This document shows positions 26,559-35,128 of a DNA stretch of 64,000 nucleotides, in pieces. The DNA is taken from contig NZ_BJYT01000012.1 in NCBI RefSeq assembly GCF_007991655.1, forward strand, positions 1 through 64,000, in the 5' to 3' direction. Each line of letters opens with the position of its first letter. The first letter of the stretch is position 1. The notes beneath the pieces are model-generated. The model saw only the letters and a program-made list of their open reading frames with translations. It searched no databases and was not told the origin of the DNA. A program made the position numbers and the translations under genes. This DNA comes from Segetibacter aerophilus. GTDB taxonomy: Bacteria > Bacteroidota > Bacteroidia > Chitinophagales > Chitinophagaceae.

Positions 26559-27785
26559 ATGGAGCAAAACGAATTAATACCACACCTGTTTAGAACAGAA
26601 TACAGAAAAATAACAGCTGTTCTATGCAAGCTGTTTGGTATAGATCACATTGAAGTTGCAGAAGACTTAGCCAGCGAAACCTTTTTGCTGGCAGTAGAAA
26701 CATGGAGTTACAAAGGCTTGCCTGAAAACCCGACCGCATGGCTTTATTACGTTGCAAAGAATAAGGCCAAAAATCATTTAAACCGTGACAGCATTTTTAC
26801 AAGCAAAATCACAACCGACCTAAAATTATCATCGCAAGGTTTCGAGGAAATCGAGATAGATTTATCAGAAAAGAATATTACGGACAGCCAGTTACAAATG
26901 TTGTTTGCGCTTTGTCATCCATCAATACCAACTGAGGCTCAAATCGGGCTTGCCCTTCGTATTCTATGCGGCTTTGGTATTGATGAAATTGCTGACGCTT
27001 TTTTAACTAATAAGGAAACGGTCAACAAAAGACTCTTTAGAGCCAAAGAAAAACTGCGGCAGGAAAAAGTAAAGATTGAGTTTCCGCGGCGAGCCGAAAT
27101 CGATAAAAGATTAGATGTGGTTCTGCTCACTTTATACTTGCTCTTTAGCGAAGGCTATTATTCTGAAAGCGAGGACAAGGTGTTGCGTAAAGACTTATGT
27201 TTCGAAGCCATGCGCATAACTCATCTTCTTACCGAAAATGAGCAAACCAATCAACCCAAGGTGAACGCTTTACTTGCCCTGATGTGTTTTCATGCTTCGC
27301 GTTTTGATGCAAGAAAGGATGAAAGTGGCGAGATTATTTTGTACCAGGACCAGGACGAAACATTGTGGAACCAGGAACTGGTGCAAAAGGGTGTTTGCTT
27401 TTTTAAAGAAGCCTCACGTGGAGATAAACTTTCTAAATACCACCTGGAAGCTGGCATTGCTTACTGGCATACCATTAAGACTGACACAAAAGAAAAGTGG
27501 GAGAATATTTTACAACTCTATAACCGTCTGCTGCAATTGCAGTATTCGCCCATTGCCGCCCTCAACAGAACGTATGCTCTCTCAAAAGCCAACGGAATTA
27601 CAGAAGCTATTACAGAAGCAGAGAAGTTAAACTTAACAGGTAATCTTTTCTATTTCGCCTTGCTGGGAGAACTTTATAAAAGCGTTGATAAGCAGAAAGC
27701 GAAAGCACATTTCGAACAAGCTTATTCGCTGGCTAAAACAAAGACGGACCGGCAAGTGATTCGAAAGCAGATTGAAAACCTATGA
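26559..27785 (+). CDS. ECF42-type RNA polymerase sigma factor with TPR-like extension
   Basis: A sigma factor of 408 aa, about twice the length of an ordinary ECF protein. Region 2 spans about residues 8-75 (TEYRKITAVLCKLFG, AEDLASETFLLAV) and region 4 about 105-165 (ALRILCGFGIDEIADAFLTNKETVNKRL). The remaining ~230 residues are helical, with TPR-like repeats (YNRLLQLQYSPIAALNRTYALSKANG), as in ECF42/SigJ-like proteins, which have no separate anti-sigma factor. I chose ATG 26559 because it follows the intergenic hairpin; the longest frame would start inside the DGPF-sigma junction. The C-terminal domain is thought to control activity. The DGPF gene upstream is the likely regulon member. Confidence 0.88.
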   Translation: MEQNELIPHLFRTEYRKITAVLCKLFGIDHIEVAEDLASETFLLAVETWSYKGLPENPTAWLYYVAKNKAKNHLNRDSIFTSKITTDLKLSSQGFEEIEIDLSEKNITDSQLQMLFALCHPSIPTEAQIGLALRILCGFGIDEIADAFLTNKETVNKRLFRAKEKLRQEKVKIEFPRRAEIDKRLDVVLLTLYLLFSEGYYSESEDKVLRKDLCFEAMRITHLLTENEQTNQPKVNALLALMCFHASRFDARKDESGEIILYQDQDETLWNQELVQKGVCFFKEASRGDKLSKYHLEAGIAYWHTIKTDTKEKWENILQLYNRLLQLQYSPIAALNRTYALSKANGITEAITEAEKLNLTGNLFYFALLGELYKSVDKQKAKAHFEQAYSLAKTKTDRQVIRKQIENL

Positions 27786-27818
27786 GGCTAGGTTTGCAGT
27801 GGATCTAGTATTGATGTC

Positions 27819-27838
27819 GTTGAAGTGTGCGACGCAAC
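27819..27838 (+). repeat. Dispersed repeat copy 6 (GCGACGC subtype, degenerate left end)
   Basis: 18 of 20 match to the core; GTAC is GTTG. It lies between the convergent sigma-factor and AraC genes, 34 bp after the sigma-factor stop codon. Confidence 0.72.
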
Positions 27839-27880
27839 GAGGTACGAATAATGTTCTTAAAGCCTGGTCAAAAAAGTCTC

Positions 27881-28723
27881 CTACTCCACTTTTCCATGCT
27901 TATACAATTCCTGGAAAGTCTTGAAATATTTGTCTCCCACAAACTGTTGCAGATGCTTTGCAAAATGACTGTAGTCATAATACCCAAATTGAAAATACTG
28001 GAAGGTAGACGGCGAAGCAGTAAGGCTGATGACTGCCTCTCTTATCCGCATCGTTTGAAGTGCCTGCTTGCTGCTAAAACTGGTAGTTGCCCGGAAGTAT
28101 CGTTGCAGTGTTCGATTGCTGATTTTATACTTTTCAGCGAGCTTTTCAACCGGGCTATCAAATTCTTTTTTCTGCAGGCTATTGACCAATATCTCTGTCA
28201 CGGTGCTTACATAATTTAACGAACCCGTGTGCTTATTTACAAGCTCTTCATAATGCTGAAAGATGAGCCCGACTCTGTCAGAGAATGAGCCGGCGTTCTT
28301 TACTTTGTTTATGATATTTCGGTCAATTAAATAAGCGAGGGGATAGACAAAATCAGTGTACTCGGAGAAGTCTACATCTTTTTCAAAGACAATTGGACAA
28401 ACCTTAAACTTGATTCCAAAAAGCCTGTTGCCGGCAGAATGATGGCAGGTGATATAATGATGACGCGGAATAAAACCGTCGTTTTTTACCTCGAGAGAAC
28501 TCTTCTCGAGTTGCATGACGAAAGGAGTACCCAGGTTGATGATATATGTATACCCAATGTTTGGAAAAAGAACATCTGCGAAACCATCAGGGTGTTCAGA
28601 AAGAAGGTGGTCAAAATTAGTTTCCCAACAAAAATCTATGTAAGACGACAATGCACCAGTTGCCCACGTTCTGTGGTACTTGTATTCAAAATGTTCGCGA
28701 TCAATAAACTCCAGGTACTCCAT
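27881..28723 (-). CDS. AraC family transcriptional regulator
   Basis: A 280-aa regulator. The N-terminal ~170 residues resemble the DUF6597-type sensor domain (HPDGFADVLFPNIGYTYIIN, GIKFKVCPIVFE). Residues ~185-275 form the AraC double helix-turn-helix, including VEKLAEKYKISNRTLQRYF and the second helix pair ending SHFAKHLQQFVGDKYFKTFQ (canonical form: D-x-S-H-F-x-R-x-F-K). The effector and targets are unknown. It is convergent with the ECF42 gene and divergent from the SET gene, so it may control either neighbour, but nothing in the sequence proves this. Confidence 0.88.
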   Translation of the reverse strand: MEYLEFIDREHFEYKYHRTWATGALSSYIDFCWETNFDHLLSEHPDGFADVLFPNIGYTYIINLGTPFVMQLEKSSLEVKNDGFIPRHHYITCHHSAGNRLFGIKFKVCPIVFEKDVDFSEYTDFVYPLAYLIDRNIINKVKNAGSFSDRVGLIFQHYEELVNKHTGSLNYVSTVTEILVNSLQKKEFDSPVEKLAEKYKISNRTLQRYFRATTSFSSKQALQTMRIREAVISLTASPSTFQYFQFGYYDYSHFAKHLQQFVGDKYFKTFQELYKHGKVE

Positions 28724-28925
28724 AATCTCCTCCTCGTAACCTTAATTATAAATAGAAATGATAGTAAAAATAAACGTGGTAGTAATACTATGAAAATTTT
28801 AGAAAATGCACTTTTTTTACTGAAGGAACTATGCCTACAATTCTTCTGCTGATTCTTTGCCACAATAATAATTGATAATAGGAGCGTCGCTTTGCATTGG
28901 CATTAAAATTATATAGTTTGTTAAT

Positions 28926-29567
28926 ATGATCCATCCTCATACGAAGCTTAAATTTATCAGCCCCGAAATAGGTTATGGGGTAGTGGCAACGAAGCTTATT
29001 CCAAAAGGAACAATTACATGGGCCTTCGATCAACTTGACCAGGTATTTACTCCCCAGCGAGTTAGTGGGATGGACGAAGTCTACAAAGACATTTTGCATA
29101 AGTATACGTATCGGGATAATAAGGGCGATCTAATCCTTTGCTGGGATCATTCAAGGTTCGTAAACCATAGCTTTAATTCGAATTGCATTACAACTGCTTA
29201 CAACTTTGAGTTGGCAGTAAGAGATATTTACCCGGGAGAAGAATTGACGGATGACTATGGTTACTTAAATTGTCTTGAGCCTTTTGAATGTCTTCCTGAA
29301 CCCAACACTTCGCGCACACATGTGATGCCCGATGATTTGCTGCATTACTACAAAGAGTGGGATGAAAAAGTGGCGAGGGCCTTTGAGTATTTTAACAGCC
29401 TGCAGCAGCCGCTCTCATTTTTAATCGAACCCGCATACCGTAAAAAAGTCGGTTCGATCGCAAATGGCAAAGAGCCAATGGATTCTATTTTAAACTGCTA
29501 TTATAGCGAAGACGAAAGCAAGATGACAGTGAAAGAAGAATTGCTGAATAAGTACAGCTATGCTTAA
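28926..29567 (+). CDS. SET-domain protein, putative lysine methyltransferase
   Basis: A 213-aa protein whose first ~115 residues form a compact SET domain: IGYGVVATKLIPKGT, then the SAM-binding RFVNHSFNSNC motif (Asn80, His81) and GEELTDDYGY with the catalytic-type Tyr111. Two Cys residues follow (~116 and 122), reminiscent of a minimal post-SET segment, then a helical tail. SET enzymes transfer a methyl group from S-adenosylmethionine to protein lysine. They are common in eukaryotes and scattered in bacteria. The target here is unknown. It stands alone between AraC and the aminotransferase and has no visible terminator. Confidence 0.83.
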   Translation: MIHPHTKLKFISPEIGYGVVATKLIPKGTITWAFDQLDQVFTPQRVSGMDEVYKDILHKYTYRDNKGDLILCWDHSRFVNHSFNSNCITTAYNFELAVRDIYPGEELTDDYGYLNCLEPFECLPEPNTSRTHVMPDDLLHYYKEWDEKVARAFEYFNSLQQPLSFLIEPAYRKKVGSIANGKEPMDSILNCYYSEDESKMTVKEELLNKYSYA

Positions 29568-29626
29568 GCTAAATAGGAATTTTTGTTCGTTTTTCCTTTA
29601 AACTACTACTGTTGGTGATGCTGGTA

Positions 29627-30481
29627 CTAAGCATCTTTTAGAGGCAACTTTTCGTGTTTGTAATATTCTTCCTCCAATTGCTTGAAAGCTGTATAAAGCT
29701 CACGGGTAATTTTTCCCGGCTTCCCATTACCAACAATAACATCATCGATTTCTAAAACCGGCAAAAGTCTTTTAGTTGAACTGGTCAAAAAAACTTCAGA
29801 GGCATTCTTTAAATCCTCAAGAGTTACCGTCCTTTCCTCAGCTTTATAATTTCTACCTGCAATGTGGAGTACCTTCTTTCTTGTGATGCCGTGCAAAACA
29901 TTTTTGCCCGGAGTTACAACCGCCCCTTCTTTTGTTACTATAAAAACGTTAGACCTGGGAAACTCGAGTACCTCCCCGTTTTGGTGATACAGTACATCAT
30001 CTGCTTTCTGCTCAACAAGCCTGTTCTGAAGATAGATTGCCATGAGGTAATTGATAGATTTTACTTCAGGTACATCGCGCAAATATTCGTGTAGAATTAT
30101 CCTGATGCCCTTCTCGAATTTTTCTTCAGAAGAAATTTCTACCGGCTGTTGGGTCATAATGAAATTAGGAGTGCCGGGCTCAAATCCATCCTGAGAATAT
30201 CCTCCTGTTAAGATCAATTTAAAACCTGAAGTTTCAATCTGGTTGCGATCAATCATTTCATAAATAATTGTTTTCAACTCTTCTCGCGTGTGTCTTGGCT
30301 GCAGACTTAGTAAGGTGGCGGAATTGAAAAACCGATCAAGATAATCATCCAAAAAAAGAGGGACATAACGATACGTTCGAAAAAAATCAAAGATGCCAAA
30401 ACCCCTTTGAACTGAAAGATCGCTTATACCAATAGAAGCTTCCTTTTCATCGATAAAACGGTCATTTATAAATACAATCAT
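29627..30481 (-). CDS. Class IV aminotransferase
   Basis: A PLP enzyme of the branched-chain/D-amino-acid/aminodeoxychorismate lyase group, 284 aa from the ATG at 30481 (MIVFINDRF), which fits the usual short N-terminus; an upstream ATG at 30508 would add nine residues. Seen: the RGFGIFDFFRTY segment, the Schiff-base Lys in VKSINYLMAIY and the phosphate-cup motif GVLEFPRSNVF-like (GEVLEFPRSNVFIV), plus SSTKRLLPV. Substrate choice within class IV cannot be read reliably; ilvE, dat and pabC are all possible. It follows nadB closely on the same strand, so they probably share a transcript. Confidence 0.85.
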   Translation of the reverse strand: MIVFINDRFIDEKEASIGISDLSVQRGFGIFDFFRTYRYVPLFLDDYLDRFFNSATLLSLQPRHTREELKTIIYEMIDRNQIETSGFKLILTGGYSQDGFEPGTPNFIMTQQPVEISSEEKFEKGIRIILHEYLRDVPEVKSINYLMAIYLQNRLVEQKADDVLYHQNGEVLEFPRSNVFIVTKEGAVVTPGKNVLHGITRKKVLHIAGRNYKAEERTVTLEDLKNASEVFLTSSTKRLLPVLEIDDVIVGNGKPGKITRELYTAFKQLEEEYYKHEKLPLKDA

Positions 30482-30511
30482 TTGCGCCGGTTTTAGTTTG
30501 CAAAACAATTT

Positions 30512-32134
30512 TTACAAAATGATATTCTCCTTCAGCACACTCTTCTCAGGATAGTCTGTATTAAAATGTAACCCGCGACTTTCCTTCCTAAATGCAGCAC
30601 CTTTTACAATAAGATAGCCGACGCTAATGAGATTTCGAAGTTCACATAGCTGCGGAGACACCTTGGTAGACCGGTACAAATCCTCTGTTTCTTCATACAA
30701 CAAATCCAACCTTTTTAGGGCTCTTGTCAGGCGCACATTGGTTCTGACGATACCAACATAATCGCTCATAATTTGCTGCAGTTCTTTTAAACTCTGGGTA
30801 ATCAGGATCATCTCTTTCGGTTCCCTTGTACCCTCGGCGTTCCAGTCTGGAATCATGGCGTCCGCTTGTGCAGCACTTTGCGGATGTAAAGCTTCCAGTT
30901 CTTCCAATCTTGCGATAGAGTGAACGTACGCTCTATGTCCAAAAACCATTGCTTCAAGAAGGCTATTGCTTGCAAGGCGATTTGCGCCATGTAAGCCGGT
31001 ACTTGCACACTCGCCGCAAGCATATAAATTTCTGATGGAAGTCTTGGCAAACTCATCTGTCTTAATGCCGCCGCAACTATAATGCGCAGCAGGAGCTACA
31101 GGTATCATGTCTTTAGTAACATCAATACCAATGCTCAGGCATTTCTCGTAAATATTGGGAAAATGATGGATGAACTTTTCAACAACCATATGCCGGCAAT
31201 CAAGGTATACATGCTCGGTACCATTCTTTTTCATTTCGCTGTCAATGGCTCGGGCAACAATGTCGCGTGGAGCAAGGTCTTTGCGTTCGTCGTATCGCTC
31301 CATAAACGCTTCCCCAAACTTATTTCGTAAAATGCCCCCGTCTCCCCGCACAGCTTCAGTTATTAAGAAAGAGGGCGACACGCCAGGTTGAAACAAAGCA
31401 GTTGGGTGAAACTGGATGAACTCCATATTTTCAATCCGGCCCTTTGCGCGATACACCATCGCAACCCCATCGCCGGTGGCAATGATAGGGTTGGTAGTAG
31501 TTCGATAGGCTTGTCCATTTCCACCAGTAGCCAGCACTGTAACTTTTGAAATGATCTTTTCTATCTCGTTGCTTTCAAGGTTCAAAACATACACACCGTA
31601 ACACTGAATGTCTAAAGTTGACTTTGTAACAAGGTAGCCAAGATGATGCTGCGTGATCAGGTCAATTACAAAGCAGTGCGTAATTAGCGTGATATTAGGA
31701 AGGCTTTGTATTTTTAATAAGAGCGCGCGTTCCATTTCTCTGCCTGTCACATCCTTGTGGTGCAAGATCCTGTTTACACTGTGACCGCCTTCTTTTCCTA
31801 GCGTATAATCGCCGTCGGGATCTTTGTCGAACTGAGCGCCCCATTCAATAATCTCACGTATTCTTTCCGGACCTTCCTTAACAACAATCTCTACAATTTT
31901 TTCATTACACAACCCATCACCGGCAATAAGCGTATCCTCAATGTGTTTTTGATAACTGTCATTTTCGTCATCCCAAACGCCCGCTATACCGCCTTGTGCA
32001 TACTTCGTGTTTGTCTCGTCTGAATGCGCTTTTGTTATTACGGTTACCCGTTTGTCCGGCTTTGCTTCCGCAACTTTTAGCGCGTATGTTAGTCCTGCTA
32101 TTCCGCTACCTATTACTAAAAAGTCTGTTTGCAT
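30512..32134 (-). CDS. nadB: L-aspartate oxidase
   Basis: This flavoenzyme oxidises L-aspartate to iminoaspartate, the first step of de novo NAD synthesis. The N-terminal FAD motif is VIGSGIAGLTYALKVAE. Further family motifs are TKYAQGGIAGV, the HSVNRILHHKDVTGREM segment, EFIQFHPTALF and SCGGIKTDEFAKT followed by YACGECASTGLHGANRLASNS. The 540-aa length is usual. nadA and nadC are not in the window. It is the first gene of a pair with the class IV aminotransferase (about 30 bp gap to its chosen start). Confidence 0.95.
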   Translation of the reverse strand: MQTDFLVIGSGIAGLTYALKVAEAKPDKRVTVITKAHSDETNTKYAQGGIAGVWDDENDSYQKHIEDTLIAGDGLCNEKIVEIVVKEGPERIREIIEWGAQFDKDPDGDYTLGKEGGHSVNRILHHKDVTGREMERALLLKIQSLPNITLITHCFVIDLITQHHLGYLVTKSTLDIQCYGVYVLNLESNEIEKIISKVTVLATGGNGQAYRTTTNPIIATGDGVAMVYRAKGRIENMEFIQFHPTALFQPGVSPSFLITEAVRGDGGILRNKFGEAFMERYDERKDLAPRDIVARAIDSEMKKNGTEHVYLDCRHMVVEKFIHHFPNIYEKCLSIGIDVTKDMIPVAPAAHYSCGGIKTDEFAKTSIRNLYACGECASTGLHGANRLASNSLLEAMVFGHRAYVHSIARLEELEALHPQSAAQADAMIPDWNAEGTREPKEMILITQSLKELQQIMSDYVGIVRTNVRLTRALKRLDLLYEETEDLYRSTKVSPQLCELRNLISVGYLIVKGAAFRKESRGLHFNTDYPEKSVLKENIIL

Positions 32135-32276
32135 GCAGTTCGTTTCTTACTTAAAGAGTTTTTACTTTTAATAATTTTTAAAGATAAATGTCTTTAAACA
32201 TATAGTCGAAGAAAGAGAATTGTTAGAGGTATGAAGTTTTTTTAGAGCCCTTTGGCATTGCTACTATTAAACATTT

Positions 32277-32296
32277 GTTGCGTCGCACTCTTGTAC
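32277..32296 (-). repeat. Dispersed repeat copy 7 (GCGACGC subtype)
   Basis: Reverse-complement match, 20 of 20, followed by AAATGTTTAATAGTAG in repeat orientation, similar to the sequence after copy 3. It lies between nadB and tRNA-Leu, which point away from each other. A short GACACAACATG about 30 bp away at ~32328 may be a fragment of another copy. Confidence 0.85.
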
Positions 32297-32403
32297 AGTA
32301 AGTCCAGCCGGAAGCGCAAAACCTACGACACAACATGCCATAACAGAAAGGAAGGTTTTAAAATTTTTTATTAAATCGTGTCTTTTGTTTTTATGAAATC
32401 CCC

Positions 32404-32411
32404 TACTTTTG
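32404..32411 (+). promoter_or_regulatory. Promoter -7 element of tRNA-Leu
   Basis: TACTTTTG, an exact TAnnTTTG, ends eight bases before the mature tRNA 5' end. A TTTTG at about 32383-32387 is a suitable -33 element. Confidence 0.75.
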
Positions 32412-32418
32412 CAACCTC

Positions 32419-32500
32419 GCGGATGTGGCGAAATTGGCAGACGCACTAGACTTAGGATCTAGCGCCGCAAGGCATGTAGGTTCGACCCCTATCATCCGCA
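32419..32500 (+). tRNA. tRNA-Leu (anticodon UAG)
   Basis: A class II tRNA with a 7-bp acceptor stem (GCGGATG pairing with CATCCGC, discriminator A). The D arm contains TGGCGAAATTGGCAGACGCA. The anticodon stem CTAGA/TCTAG encloses the loop CTTAGGA, giving anticodon TAG. A long variable arm and the T arm GTAGGTTCGACCCCTAT follow. It reads CUA and, by wobble, other CUN leucine codons. The CCA end is not encoded. It is followed at once by a terminator, so it is a single-gene unit. Confidence 0.97.
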
Positions 32501-32505
32501 CTAAG

Positions 32506-32533
32506 AACCTGGCTTTACTGGCCGGGTTTTTTG
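32506..32533 (+). terminator. Terminator of tRNA-Leu
   Basis: An 8-bp stem (32506-32513 and 32521-32528, one G-T pair) with a 7-nt loop is followed by a T-run. Confidence 0.85.
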
Positions 32534-32694
32534 TTTCTTATACTTTCCTCTCAAGATCCTCGAGCTTCCGTTCTTCGAACAATGAGAAAACGGCATAATA
32601 CAGCTTTTCGACAAAAAAATCTTAATCTTTTGAAGCGGGAGATTGCTTTGAAGTATTAAAAGTTTTAATAGGTATTTTTTTCCACGCTAAAACT

Positions 32695-32702
32695 TACCTT
32701 CG
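32695..32702 (+). promoter_or_regulatory. Promoter -7 element of tig
   Basis: TACCTTCG, a C-for-T variant of TAnnTTTG, lies 74 bp before the tig ATG. The same octamer in the same CTTACCTTCGCA context precedes rplS. Confidence 0.6.
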
Positions 32703-32776
32703 CAGCCCTAAAATTTCAGCAAGCTTTCGTTGTTTGCAGAAGATCTTTTTAAAAATTCTATAATAAATTAAATAGT

Positions 32777-34138
32777 ATGGCTACTGTTTCAAGAGAGAAT
32801 ATTGGCAAGCTGACAGACAAGTTAACTGTTACGCTTTCTAAAAACGATTATATGCCGGCGTTTGAGCAATCGCTGAAAAAATATGCTAAGACAGCTAACA
32901 TTCCAGGCTTTCGTAAAGGGATGGTTCCTGCAGGGATGATTAAGAAAATGCATGGAAGTGGTGTGTTTACTGAAGAAGTACTTCGCACAGTGGAGAAAGA
33001 ATTGAACAAATACATGCAGGAAGAGAAGCTCGACATTTTTGCTCAGCCATTACCACTTGAGACTGATGCAAGGCAGTTGGATATGAACAATCCTGCCGAT
33101 TATGCATTTGCATTTGAAATAGGTTTAAAGCCTGCTATCGATATCGACATTAAAGGCATTACTGTTACCCGTCATCGTGTTAATGTAACCGATGCCATGA
33201 TAGATGAAGAGGTAGAGCGTTTAAAAGTCAGGCATGGAAAAATGACAGATCCTGAAGAAGTAACTACCGAAGAAAACGTACTAAACGTAACGTTTGCAGA
33301 AAGCGATGCTGAAGGGAATGAAATTGAAGGTGGCATAAACAAAGGCAACTCTGTTATAGTTAAATATTTCTCTGAAAGCTTCCGCCCGCAGTTAATGGGT
33401 AAGAAAAAGGATGACACGCTTGTCTTGCAATTAAACTCGGCGTTTGAGGAAAAAGAAAGAGAGTGGATTATCAGCGACCTTGGGATTGCTGTAAACGAGG
33501 AAGGTGCAGCAGACAAGTATTTTAAAATGACGATCACTAAAGTTGGGCTGATCGAGAAGCCTGAAATGAATGAGGAGTTTTTCTCACAAGCTTTCCCTGG
33601 AAGGAATATAGCCAACGAAGACGATTTTCGTAAGGCGGTAAAAGAAGGCATTCAAGCTACATGGGATGCCCAAAGCCGTAACCAGTTGCACGACCAGATT
33701 TATCATCACTTAATTGATCATACCCCAATTGATTTTCCTGAAGACTTTCTAAAGCGATGGATGCAGGAGGGACAGGAAGAGCGTAAAACTGCCGAAGAGG
33801 CAGAAAAGGAATATCCTACTTTTGCCAACTCTTTAAAGTGGACTTTAATCACCACGCAGCTCACTAATCAATACGAGATAAACGTAGACCCTGCGGAAAT
33901 TAAGGAGTTTGCAAAACAACAAATTCTTGGTTACATGGGCGGTCAAAGTATGGAGGACGCACCGTGGTTAGACGGTTATGCCGACAGTATGCTAAAGGAT
34001 AAAAAGTTCATTGAAAACACGTATTACCAGTTGCAAACAACCAAGTTATTTGGTGCTTTGGAGGAGCAGGTCAACGTGATTGAAGACGTCGTAACTCCTG
34101 ATGAATTAACTGCTATGCAGCACAATCACAGTCATTAA
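32777..34138 (+). CDS. tig: Trigger factor chaperone
   Basis: A ribosome-bound chaperone that meets nascent chains at the exit tunnel. The N-terminal ribosome-binding motif appears as PGFRKGMVPAGMIKKMHG (canonical GFRxGxxP). It is 453 aa, and the central PPIase-like region is present but divergent (NVTFAESDAEGNEIEGG), as is usual in Bacteroidota. The C-terminal domain is helical and ends in a His-rich tail (MQHNHSH). It stands directly upstream of clpP-clpP-clpX, the standard proteostasis cluster, but has its own terminator, so the protease genes use separate promoters. Confidence 0.95.
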   Translation: MATVSRENIGKLTDKLTVTLSKNDYMPAFEQSLKKYAKTANIPGFRKGMVPAGMIKKMHGSGVFTEEVLRTVEKELNKYMQEEKLDIFAQPLPLETDARQLDMNNPADYAFAFEIGLKPAIDIDIKGITVTRHRVNVTDAMIDEEVERLKVRHGKMTDPEEVTTEENVLNVTFAESDAEGNEIEGGINKGNSVIVKYFSESFRPQLMGKKKDDTLVLQLNSAFEEKEREWIISDLGIAVNEEGAADKYFKMTITKVGLIEKPEMNEEFFSQAFPGRNIANEDDFRKAVKEGIQATWDAQSRNQLHDQIYHHLIDHTPIDFPEDFLKRWMQEGQEERKTAEEAEKEYPTFANSLKWTLITTQLTNQYEINVDPAEIKEFAKQQILGYMGGQSMEDAPWLDGYADSMLKDKKFIENTYYQLQTTKLFGALEEQVNVIEDVVTPDELTAMQHNHSH

Positions 34139-34155
34139 TGCAGCACAAATATTAA

Positions 34156-34191
34156 AAATAAGGTCAGGCTTGGGTCTGGCCTTATTTTTTT
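34156..34191 (+). terminator. Terminator of tig
   Basis: A 12-bp stem (34156-34167 and 34176-34187, one G-T pair) with an 8-nt loop lies within a run of seven T residues. Confidence 0.87.
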
Positions 34192-34341
34192 GCATACAGA
34201 CCAGTATAAGATGGAGAATATTAAAACAAGAATAGTTTCACAAGTGCTATTTTGTCGTATTTCTTCTTTTGCATAGTATTTGAATGAAAGCCTAATCAAT
34301 TAAGTAACAATCTTTATATTCACTACAATAAATTATTATAA

Positions 34342-35034
34342 ATGAATTTTGGAAAAGAGTTTGAAAAATATGCTGTGAAAGATCATGGTATAAGCAGTGC
34401 AACACTGCATAATTTTCAACAACACCAGGTAACAAATCTTACTCCATATATCATCGAAGAAAGGCCTATGAACGTTGCTAGTATGGACGTTTTTAGCCGT
34501 TTAATGATGGATAGGATAATTTTTCTTGGTGAAGGAATTAATGACTACGTAGCAAACATCGTTACCGCCCAGCTACTGTTTCTTGAAAGCACCGATCGCG
34601 CTCGCGATATCCAGATGTATATAAACAGCCCTGGAGGAAGTGTATATGCCGGTCTTGGTATCTACGACACTATGCAATTTATCGGTCCTGATGTATCTAC
34701 CATTTGTACCGGTATGGCTGCTAGTATGGGAGCCGTTTTAATGTGTGCTGGTGTTAAAGGCAAGCGTACTGCTCTCAAGCATAGTCGTGTAATGATGCAC
34801 CAACCAAGTGGTGGAATAGGTGGTCAGGCAAGTGATATTTTGATAACTGTAAACGAGATCAAAAAAATCAAAAAAGAATTATACGAAATCATCGCTTTCC
34901 ATGCAGGTAAGTCACCGGAAGAAGTAGCAAAAGATAGCGACAGAGACTATTGGATGAGTGCTGAAGAAGCAAAAGCATATGGTCTTGTAGACGAAGTGCT
35001 CCTTATTAATCCACGGAAGCAAAACAAAGACTAA
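34342..35034 (+). CDS. clpP: ATP-dependent Clp protease proteolytic subunit (first paralogue)
   Basis: A serine protease that forms heptameric rings and degrades substrates unfolded by ClpX. The catalytic triad is visible as Ser128 (GMAASMGA), His153 (VMMHQPSGG) and Asp202 (RDYWMS). The YINSPGGSVYAGLGIYDT segment is standard. It is 230 aa with an N-terminal extension of about 30 residues before TPYIIEE. It is the more canonical of two adjacent ClpPs, 94 bp before the second. No terminator separates them, so they are probably co-transcribed and could form a mixed two-ring complex. Confidence 0.95.
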   Translation: MNFGKEFEKYAVKDHGISSATLHNFQQHQVTNLTPYIIEERPMNVASMDVFSRLMMDRIIFLGEGINDYVANIVTAQLLFLESTDRARDIQMYINSPGGSVYAGLGIYDTMQFIGPDVSTICTGMAASMGAVLMCAGVKGKRTALKHSRVMMHQPSGGIGGQASDILITVNEIKKIKKELYEIIAFHAGKSPEEVAKDSDRDYWMSAEEAKAYGLVDEVLLINPRKQNKD

Positions 35035-35128
35035 AAAGTAAAAAAGGAAAAATTCAAAAGTAAAAAGAAGCACGCTTTTAATTTCTGCTTTTTAAAGCAA
35101 TTCCAATTTAAAACACACAATTATTAAG

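Noticed and set aside
35035-35128. Repeated AAAAGTAAAAA stretches between the two clpP genes
   Set aside because: Simple A-rich sequence common in intergenic DNA of this composition; no evidence of function.
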